Shown here piece by piece: positions 58,514-64,000 of a stretch of 64,000 nt of DNA. Each line of letters opens with the position of its first letter. Position 1 is the stretch's first letter. The position numbers and the translations under genes were made by a program. Origin of the DNA: Micromonospora phaseoli (GTDB lineage: Bacteria > Actinomycetota > Actinomycetes > Mycobacteriales > Micromonosporaceae). The stretch is from assembly GCF_900109115.1 (NCBI RefSeq), contig NZ_FNYV01000001.1, positions 633,003-697,002 of the forward strand, written 5' to 3'. The notes below the pieces were generated by a model. It did not search any database, was not told the DNA's origin, and saw nothing but the letters and a program-made list of their open reading frames with translations.

Positions 58514-59308
58514 TTACAGCTCGGAAACCACCAGATCGACCTGCCGAGGCCGGCCCGGCGCGGTGGCCTGCTCGCACACCAGGTACTTCAGGTCCCGCAG
58601 CGCGGTCAGCAGCGCGTCGGCGGTGCTCGGGCGGACGTCGGCGAGCAGCAGGTCACGGACCAGCCGGCCCTTGGTGGCCTTGTTGAAGTGGCTGACCACC
58701 GACCGCACCACAACGCCGTCGACCTCCCGTTCGTGCAGCACCCGCACGGTCACCGTGCGGTCGGCCAGCTCGCCGCGCGGCGTCCAGGCGGCGGCGTACG
58801 CCCCGGACCGCAGGTCCAGCACCGGGCCGCTGCCGGCCGCCGTGGTCAGCGCCGGCTCCAGCGCCCGGCGCCATCGCGCCGGCAGGCCGCCGATGCCGGA
58901 CAGCCGGGCCCCGATCGGGCAGCGGTACGGCGGAATCCGGTCGGTCAGCCGTACCGCCCCCCACAGGCCGGAGCTGACCAGCACCTGCCGCCGCGCCGCC
59001 CGCTGCGCCGGCGGTGGGAGGGTGGCCAGGTCGAGCGCCTCGTAGAGCACGCCGGTGTAGATCCGGCCGGCGGGCGCGGTGGCGGCCTGCGCCAGCCGGG
59101 CGTTGCGCCGCAGCTCGCCGTGCTGGCCGGCACCGAGTCCGAGCGCGGCCAGCGCCGCCTCCTGCGGCCCGGCGCTGAGCGCGATCAGCGCGGTCAGCAC
59201 CTGCTCCCGCACCGGGTTCAACTCCGGCAGGGACAGCCGGGCCAGGTCCAGCCGGCGACCGGAGCCGGCGTCGGCCTTGCCCTCCGAGGGCGGCAGCAGG
59301 ATGAGCAT
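58514..59308 (-). CDS. yaaA: YaaA-family (DUF328) peroxide stress protein
   Basis: A 264-residue protein starting MLILLPPSEGKADAGSG, the hallmark N-terminus of YaaA. SGLWGAVRLTDRIPPYR near 125-141 and VSHFNKATKGRLVRDLL near 205-221 complete the family pattern. In Escherichia coli YaaA limits free iron and protects DNA under peroxide stress. The ATG at 59308 is chosen because homologous sequence begins there; the frame stays open for almost 3 kb upstream, but that part is the shadow of other genes. It lies 8 bp downstream of a membrane glycosyltransferase gene. Confidence 0.9.
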   Translation of the reverse strand: MLILLPPSEGKADAGSGRRLDLARLSLPELNPVREQVLTALIALSAGPQEAALAALGLGAGQHGELRRNARLAQAATAPAGRIYTGVLYEALDLATLPPPAQRAARRQVLVSSGLWGAVRLTDRIPPYRCPIGARLSGIGGLPARWRRALEPALTTAAGSGPVLDLRSGAYAAAWTPRGELADRTVTVRVLHEREVDGVVVRSVVSHFNKATKGRLVRDLLLADVRPSTADALLTALRDLKYLVCEQATAPGRPRQVDLVVSEL

Positions 59309-59316
59309 GGGTGACT

Positions 59317-60951
59317 CTAACGCCACGGTCGCAGCGGCTCCGGCGGGTGGTACACGCGAAAGCCGCCGACCTCGGCCAGCAGCGCGGTGTCGGCCCGGCC
59401 GCCGAGCAGCTCCCGCAGCCGCCGGTCGGCCGGCCCGTCGGCCGCCAGCACGTACCCGGGCCGCTGCGCCCGGGCCAGCCGCCACCAGTACGCCGGATAG
59501 CGGTTCTGCCCGGGGTGCAGACTGCCGTCGAGCACCCCGCAGACCACCGCCTCGGCGGTGTTGAAGATCAGCCGGTTGCACGTCCAGTACTCGCCGTACA
59601 CCTCGCGAAGCCCCGCCGTGCGGACCGCCGCGGCCAACTCGCGGGCCTGCCGCTCCTCGGTGCGCCCGGGTGCCGCGCCGGAGGTGGCGAAGAGCACCGT
59701 GACCACCAGCGAGGTCGCCGCCAGGGCGACCAGCGCGGCGGCGGCCACCGCACCGGCCAGCCGACCCGCCGCGCCGACCGTGCCACGCCAGGCCGCCACG
59801 GCCACCACCCACAGCGGCCACAGCACCGCCGGCAGGGACAGTTGCAGCACCGCCAGGTAGCGGGCGTTGCCCAGCGGGTCCGCGGCGGCGAGCGAGCTGC
59901 GCACGTACGCCAGCAGGGTCAGCGCCGCGCCGGCGAGCAGCGCGAGGTGCACCACCGGCGCGACCCGGTCGGACCGGTCGGCCGCCCGTCGGTACCCGAG
60001 CACGGCGAGCACCGCCGCGACGACCAGCAGCGCCGGGTAGAGCAGACCGAACCACTCCTGCCAGCCGGCACAGCCGTCGATCGGGCACAGCCCGGCGGCC
60101 AGCGGCACCCCCTCCAGCAGCCCGCCCCCCAGCCGCTGCGGCCAGGGCGGCGCCGGCCCGGTCTCGCCGCTGATGGTGCGCAGCACCGACAGGGAGTCCT
60201 GCCCGAGCGGGGCCACCAGGTTGTCCCAGATCATCGGGCCGACCCCGACGGCGAACCCGGCGAGCAGCAGCAGACCCGCCCAGCCGAGCAGTTCCCGACG
60301 CAACGCCCAGATCAGCGCCAGCCCGGCCACCGCCAGGTACGGCACGATCAGCCAGTCCGACCAGAGCGCCACCCCGGCGAGCAGCCCGAACGCGCCGACG
60401 GCCAGCCGGCGGCGGCGCACCGTGCCCCGGGCCAGCCCCACCACGATCAGCAGCATCACCAGCACCGCGACCTTGACCTCCGGACGCCCGCCGACCGTCG
60501 TCACCTGGTCCCGGACGACCCGCTCGGAACCGAGCGCCAGCAGCCCGACGATCGCGGTCGCGAACCAGGGCGAGCCGATCCGCCGGGTCAGCCGGTGGAT
60601 CAGCCAGAGGAACAGCGCGTAGAGCGCCAGCACCGGCAGCCGCAGCACGGGCCAGCTCGGGCCGGTCACCGCGATCAGCGGTGCGGCCAGGTAGGACTGC
60701 AGCATGCCCATGTAGCGCTGGCCGTAGAGGAAGACCGGGTGCTCCCGGCCCTGCGCGATGTGCAACGCGGCCAGCCCGAAGGTCGCCTCGTCGCTGTTGG
60801 ACACCGGTACCGTGTCCAGCACGAGGACCAGCCGGTAACCGACCCCGGCCACTCCGAACAACAGCGCGACGAACGCCGGCCGGTCCAGCCGTGACCACCA
60901 CCGCCCACGCTGCCGCGCGAACCCCGTTGTTGCTGCTCGTGGCACGACCAT
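59317..60951 (-). CDS. Polytopic membrane glycosyltransferase (GT39-like)
   Basis: A 544-residue membrane protein with about eleven transmembrane segments. The first loop has SNSDEATFGLAALHIAQG near residues 52-69, an acidic motif typical of ArnT/PMT-like GT-C enzymes, and QRYMGMLQSYLAAPL follows. The C-terminal 130 residues are extracytoplasmic. It resembles the enzyme at 22536 in layout but not closely in sequence. It should use a polyprenyl-phosphate sugar donor; the acceptor is unknown. The yaaA gene follows 8 bp downstream. It is divergent from the App1-like gene. Confidence 0.75.
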   Translation of the reverse strand: MVVPRAATTGFARQRGRWWSRLDRPAFVALLFGVAGVGYRLVLVLDTVPVSNSDEATFGLAALHIAQGREHPVFLYGQRYMGMLQSYLAAPLIAVTGPSWPVLRLPVLALYALFLWLIHRLTRRIGSPWFATAIVGLLALGSERVVRDQVTTVGGRPEVKVAVLVMLLIVVGLARGTVRRRRLAVGAFGLLAGVALWSDWLIVPYLAVAGLALIWALRRELLGWAGLLLLAGFAVGVGPMIWDNLVAPLGQDSLSVLRTISGETGPAPPWPQRLGGGLLEGVPLAAGLCPIDGCAGWQEWFGLLYPALLVVAAVLAVLGYRRAADRSDRVAPVVHLALLAGAALTLLAYVRSSLAAADPLGNARYLAVLQLSLPAVLWPLWVVAVAAWRGTVGAAGRLAGAVAAAALVALAATSLVVTVLFATSGAAPGRTEERQARELAAAVRTAGLREVYGEYWTCNRLIFNTAEAVVCGVLDGSLHPGQNRYPAYWWRLARAQRPGYVLAADGPADRRLRELLGGRADTALLAEVGGFRVYHPPEPLRPWR

Positions 60952-61060
60952 CGCCCCCGTCGCCGTCCCGACCGGAGTGTTTCACGGTCGCGACGGCGAC
61001 GGCGGCGGTTCGGCTCAGCTCGCGTGGCCGAGGCCGCCGGTCTGTGGCAGGGTTGCACCC

Positions 61061-62101
61061 GTGCCACCCACTACCGCCGGCCAACTGGCCGTGACCAACC
61101 TGCACCGGGCCGCGCGGATCGAGGACGCCGTGCATCACCTGGTGGAGCGCAGGCTGCGACGGACCGGCTGGCGGATCAACATCATCGCCTACACCGGTTA
61201 CGGCGCGCCCGGATGGGTACGGGTGATGTGTCGGGTGCTGCTGGGTCGCCCCGACACCCGCCAGCGGGGTCGGCTGGAGAAGGTCCGGGGCTGGCGCAGC
61301 TTCGCCACCCTGCCGGCAAAACACGTCACCGTCACGATCGAGACCGGCGGCGTACGCCACGAGACGCAGGCGGACCGCAGCGGCTTCGTCGACACCGTGG
61401 TCGAGGCGGACCTGCCGCCCGGCTGGGGCTCCGTGCGGCTCACCGTGCCGGACGCCGAGCCGGTCGAGGCTCCGGTCCGCATCCTGGATCCGGAAGTCCG
61501 CTTCGGGGTCGTCTCCGACATCGACGACACGGTCATGGTGACGGCGCTGCCGCGTCCGCTGCTCGCCGGCTGGAACACGTTCGTCCTCGACGAGCATGCC
61601 CGGGCGGCGGTGCCCGGCATGGCGGTGCTCTACGAGCGGCTGGTCACCGCCCACCCCGGTGCCCCGGTGTTCTACCTCTCCACCGGGGCGTGGAACGTCG
61701 CCCCGACGCTGACCAGGTTCCTGTCCCGGCACCTCTACCCGGCCGGGCCGCTGCTGTTGACCAACTGGGGGCCCACCCACGACCGCTGGTTCCGCAGCGG
61801 CCGGGAACACAAGCGGGCCACCCTGGCCCGGCTGGCCAAGGAGTTCCCCGAGGTGCGGTGGCTGCTCGTCGGCGACGACGGCCAGCACGACCAGGAGATC
61901 TACCGGGAGTTCGCCGCCGCCAACCCGGACAACGTCGCCGGAGTGGCGATCCGCCGGCTCTCGCCCACCCAGGCGGTGCTCGCCGGCACCCTGCCGGCAC
62001 CGGCCGGCCAGTCGTCGACCGGGCCGGTGGGGCAGAAGTGGCTCTCCGCGCCCGACGGCGCCGGCCTCTGGACCCTGCTGCGCGGCGCCGGTCTGGTCTG
62101 A
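61061..62101 (+). CDS. App1-type phosphatidate phosphatase domain protein (DUF2183)
   Basis: A 346-residue protein from the GTG at 61061; a GTG ten codons later is also possible. The C-terminal half has the HAD-like VSDIDDTVMVTAL motif near residues 152-164 (DxDxT catalytic loop), YLSTGAWNVAPTL near 207 and LVGDDGQHDQEIYREF near 272-287, as in yeast App1 and its bacterial relatives. It should dephosphorylate phosphatidic acid or a similar lipid phosphate. The N-terminal 120 residues include a beta-rich domain of unknown role. It has no operon partner. Confidence 0.87.
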   Translation: MPPTTAGQLAVTNLHRAARIEDAVHHLVERRLRRTGWRINIIAYTGYGAPGWVRVMCRVLLGRPDTRQRGRLEKVRGWRSFATLPAKHVTVTIETGGVRHETQADRSGFVDTVVEADLPPGWGSVRLTVPDAEPVEAPVRILDPEVRFGVVSDIDDTVMVTALPRPLLAGWNTFVLDEHARAAVPGMAVLYERLVTAHPGAPVFYLSTGAWNVAPTLTRFLSRHLYPAGPLLLTNWGPTHDRWFRSGREHKRATLARLAKEFPEVRWLLVGDDGQHDQEIYREFAAANPDNVAGVAIRRLSPTQAVLAGTLPAPAGQSSTGPVGQKWLSAPDGAGLWTLLRGAGLV

Positions 62102-62422
62102 CCGCTTCTCGTGCGGCGGCGCGGCCTGCCACCTGCGATCAGCCTGCCCGGTGTTGACCGGTGTCGCAGATGCGCTGGATCGGCTTGTCAGCTCGATCGC
62201 CCCGGTCACAACAAATAGATTTTCGCATCTCCGTCGGTGCAGTCGGCCGTGCCGTGACGGAGGCAACGGCTGCCGAGAAGCGGTTCGTGAGTCGCCTACT
62301 TGTCGCCGGATAACGGCGCCGTACTGTCGGCAAAAGCAGCGCTGAAATGCGACCGATATTCAGAGACGCGCGATCTGGTGTCAACTGGCATTAAGTCCAT
62401 CGAGTGCTTGTATCATCCGGTT
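62102..62422. other. Intergenic region with reduced GC content
   Basis: No gene is recognised. From about 62200 the base composition becomes poorer in G and C, and this continues into the following methyltransferase gene. TATCAT at 62411-62416 lies six bases before the ATG and may be the -10 box of a leaderless transcript; no convincing -35 is seen. Confidence 0.45.
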
Positions 62423-63115
62423 ATGTTCCGGACGAAATACCGAACCGTTCGCCAACGCGGGTCTAACGGCGTGGGCGGCACGCTCCGCCTCAACCTCGGC
62501 TGTGGACTCCAGGCTCCCGCCGGCTGGACCAACATCGACAGGTCACCGGGCCTAATCCTCGACCGGTTGCCGGGAGCGAAGTCCGTGCTGTACCGCATCG
62601 GGCTGCTCGCCGACGCTCACATGGTCACGTGGCCAAGAAGCATCAAGCTGGCGGATGTCACGAAAGCGCTGCCCTATCCCACCGGTACGGTGGCCGCTAT
62701 CTACTCCTCCCACATGCTCGAGCATATCTATTTCGACCAGGCGCTCGCGCTGCTCGGCGAATGCCACCGGGTGTTGCAGCCGGACGGAATCCTTCGGGTG
62801 GCCCTGCCGGACGTCCGCGTATTCGCCCGCCAACTGCTGAGCGCGACAGAGGACGAAGCCGCCGCTGCCGGTCTCAAGTTCACCCAGCTGCTGAATGCGG
62901 GTCCGCTACACAAGCCGAACCGACGCCAGAAGCTGACCCAGTTCGTCGGAGCGTCGCCACACCGGTGGCAGCCAACCTCCGCACTCGTGATCAACATGAT
63001 GCGGGAGGCCGGATTTGCCGATCCTCAGTCCCGCGAGTTCATGGTCGGCGACCTGCCCGGCTTGGCCGAGGTTGAGCATCGGCCGGAGGGCCTGTTCGTT
63101 GAGGCCCGTCGCTAG
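62423..63115 (+). CDS. SAM-dependent methyltransferase-like protein, possibly acquired
   Basis: A 230-residue protein of the predicted SAM-dependent methyltransferase group (COG4627-like). LRLNLGCGLQAPAGWTNID near 22-40 is motif I with the following acidic loop. ALPYPTGTVAAIYSSHMLEH near 86-105 and ECHRVLQPDGILRVALPDV near 118-136 are motifs IV and post. Family members often occur in glycan clusters. Codon use and base composition are less GC-biased than in neighbouring genes, which suggests horizontal transfer. The ATG at 62423 has no ribosome-binding site, in keeping with leaderless expression; the frame is open 41 codons further upstream. Confidence 0.83.
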   Translation: MFRTKYRTVRQRGSNGVGGTLRLNLGCGLQAPAGWTNIDRSPGLILDRLPGAKSVLYRIGLLADAHMVTWPRSIKLADVTKALPYPTGTVAAIYSSHMLEHIYFDQALALLGECHRVLQPDGILRVALPDVRVFARQLLSATEDEAAAAGLKFTQLLNAGPLHKPNRRQKLTQFVGASPHRWQPTSALVINMMREAGFADPQSREFMVGDLPGLAEVEHRPEGLFVEARR

Positions 63116-63368
63116 TCGTACGCACTGCGCTGGAGGCAGTTGGTCAGGGTAGCCAGGGCGGCGAAGTCGGTCAGCTTCCGCAGTGTCCGGGCATGTGAGG
63201 CCCCGAGCTTGCCGTTCCTGACCTTGCGCCTGTTCAAGGCCAAAGGGCAGTTCCTCCGCCTCGTGATCCACGATGCCCCAGTCATCCGGACGTGGATGCT
63301 CGACGGTTCACCATCCGGTGGGTGTTGGTCCCGTTCGCCTCAGCGGTGTACATCCCCGGCCCTTCCTT
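63116..63368. other. Gene-free stretch between the methyltransferase and glgB
   Basis: Short open frames exist on both strands, but none has a good ribosome-binding site or a recognisable protein. It may be remnant DNA; I cannot identify it. Confidence 0.4.
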
Positions 63369-64000
63369 TCAAGCCAGGTGGAGCCAGAGGGCGCCCAGCG
63401 GGGGGACGCGCAGCGCGGCCGAGGCGGGCAGGCCGTGCCAGGGGATGTCCTCGGCGTGCACGGTGCCGAGGTTGCCGACGCCGGAGCCGCCGTAGTGGTG
63501 GGCGTCGGTGTTGAGGACCTCCGCCCAGGCGCCGGCGGCCGGTAGGCCGACCCGGTAGTCCTCCAGCGGCAGGGCGGAGAAGTTGGCCACGCAGACCAGG
63601 GTCGCCCCGTCGGGCGCGATCCGGACGAACGAGATGGCGTTGTTGGCGACGTCGTCACCGGCCAGCCAGCGGAACCCGGCCGGCGAGGTGTCCTGCGCCC
63701 AGAGCGGGGGAGTCTCCCGGTAGATCCGGTTCAGGTCGCCGACCAGGCGTTGTACGCCGGCCCGGGCCGGGTCGTGCGGGAGGTACCAGTCGAGGCCGCG
63801 TTCCTCGCTCCACTCGCGGTCGTCGGCCAGCTCGCAGCCCATGAAGAGCAGCTGCTTGCCCGGGTGCGCCCACATGTACGCCAGCAGTACGCGTACGTTG
63901 GCCAGCCGTTGCCACATGTCACCGGGCATCTTGCTGAGCAGTGAACCCTTGCCGTGCACCACCTCGTCGTGGCTGATCGGCAGCACGTAGTTCTCGCTCC
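63369..64000 (-). CDS. glgB: 1,4-alpha-glucan branching enzyme, C-terminal part
   Basis: Only the last 210 residues or so of a GlgB-type (GH13) enzyme are inside the window; the 5' part lies beyond base 64000. The visible part starts around [19 protein letters not shown], where HD is the conserved region IV of GH13 with the transition-state His and Asp. It continues through [20 protein letters not shown] and LDWYLPHDP to an all-beta C-terminal domain ending [13 protein letters not shown]. It transfers alpha-1,6 branches in glycogen. The frame is intact to the window edge. Confidence 0.93.
   Translation of the reverse strand, partial: SENYVLPISHDEVVHGKGSLLSKMPGDMWQRLANVRVLLAYMWAHPGKQLLFMGCELADDREWSEERGLDWYLPHDPARAGVQRLVGDLNRIYRETPPLWAQDTSPAGFRWLAGDDVANNAISFVRIAPDGATLVCVANFSALPLEDYRVGLPAAGAWAEVLNTDAHHYGGSGVGNLGTVHAEDIPWHGLPASAALRVPPLGALWLHLA

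Noticed and set aside
58514..62266. Open frame of 1250 codons on the minus strand
   Set aside because: Only the last 264 codons look like a protein (YaaA). The rest is antisense or out of frame to the GT39-like and App1 genes and consists of Arg/Gly/Ala-rich sequence.
63116..63368. Possible transposase remnant upstream of glgB
   Set aside because: Short frames show no convincing transposase motif, inverted repeats or target duplication.
1..64000. tRNA, rRNA or prophage genes
   Set aside because: I looked through the intergenic regions and recognised no tRNA cloverleaf, rRNA segment or phage gene set; a dedicated scan was not possible.

Overview
The window comes from a very GC-rich chromosome with strong GC3 bias, many GTG and TTG starts and frequent 4-bp GTGA stop/start overlaps. 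Together with the gene content (paired ParE/ParC topoisomerase genes, SpoIIE/STAS/RsbW regulators, FecCD plus siderophore-interacting protein, DUF4360 proteins, an actinobacterial-type c-di-AMP riboswitch) this points to an actinobacterium, most likely of the Micromonosporaceae. That placement is inference; no rRNA gene is present. No rRNA, tRNA, CRISPR array, intact insertion sequence or prophage was recognised.

Layout. 1-2770: end of a double FecCD siderophore permease and a siderophore-interacting ferric reductase. 2781-9852: housekeeping and unknown genes (2H phosphoesterase, zinc alcohol dehydrogenase, Pr6Pr and DUF72 proteins, two unknowns, an alpha/beta hydrolase, a secreted SGNH hydrolase). 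10196-14768: parE-parC. 14866-30108: alkB and a surface-sugar locus. On the minus strand pseB, pseC, a probable transferase, a methyltransferase-like protein, an SpsF-type cytidylyltransferase and pseG form one tightly coupled operon. pseH and a GT2-pseI pair lie further on. Between pseH and pseI, on the opposite strand, sits a carrier-protein cassette: ACP, a shortened adenylating enzyme with a VNTR, an SDR and a small PPTase-like protein. 30352-38845: secreted proteins (trypsin-like protease, DNase-I-fold protein, C39-like peptidase behind a c-di-AMP riboswitch, two divergent DUF4360 proteins), an acyltransferase-3 and two unknowns. 39005-42909: a PP2C-like phosphatase, a methyltransferase and an RsbW/STAS/SpoIIE partner-switching set. 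42982-53962: a teichoic-acid-like polymer locus (two TagF-like transferases, a fused cytidylyltransferase/SDR resembling CDP-ribitol synthases, a TagGH exporter, a hexapeptide acetyltransferase, a large membrane protein). 54094-64000: a two-component system facing a TAXI solute-binding lipoprotein, YaaA, a GT39-like protein, an App1-type phosphatase, a compositionally distinct methyltransferase, and the end of glgB.

How the parts may work together. The Pse genes cover every step from UDP-GlcNAc to a CMP-activated pseudaminic-acid-type nonulosonic acid, provided the SpsF-type gene does the activation. The teichoic-like locus nearby could make and export the wall polymer that carries the sugar. 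The ACP/ligase/SDR/PPTase cassette is the most unusual element: its position between pseH and pseI suggests that it builds a carrier-bound acyl group used to decorate the sugar in place of, or besides, acetyl. This is a hypothesis from gene position and motifs only. Other points of interest are a patch of A/T-ending codons around the ParC catalytic tyrosine (with a weaker one at the ParE EGDSA motif), both at known intein insertion sites, and a c-di-AMP riboswitch ahead of a 28-codon frame and a secreted C39-like peptidase.
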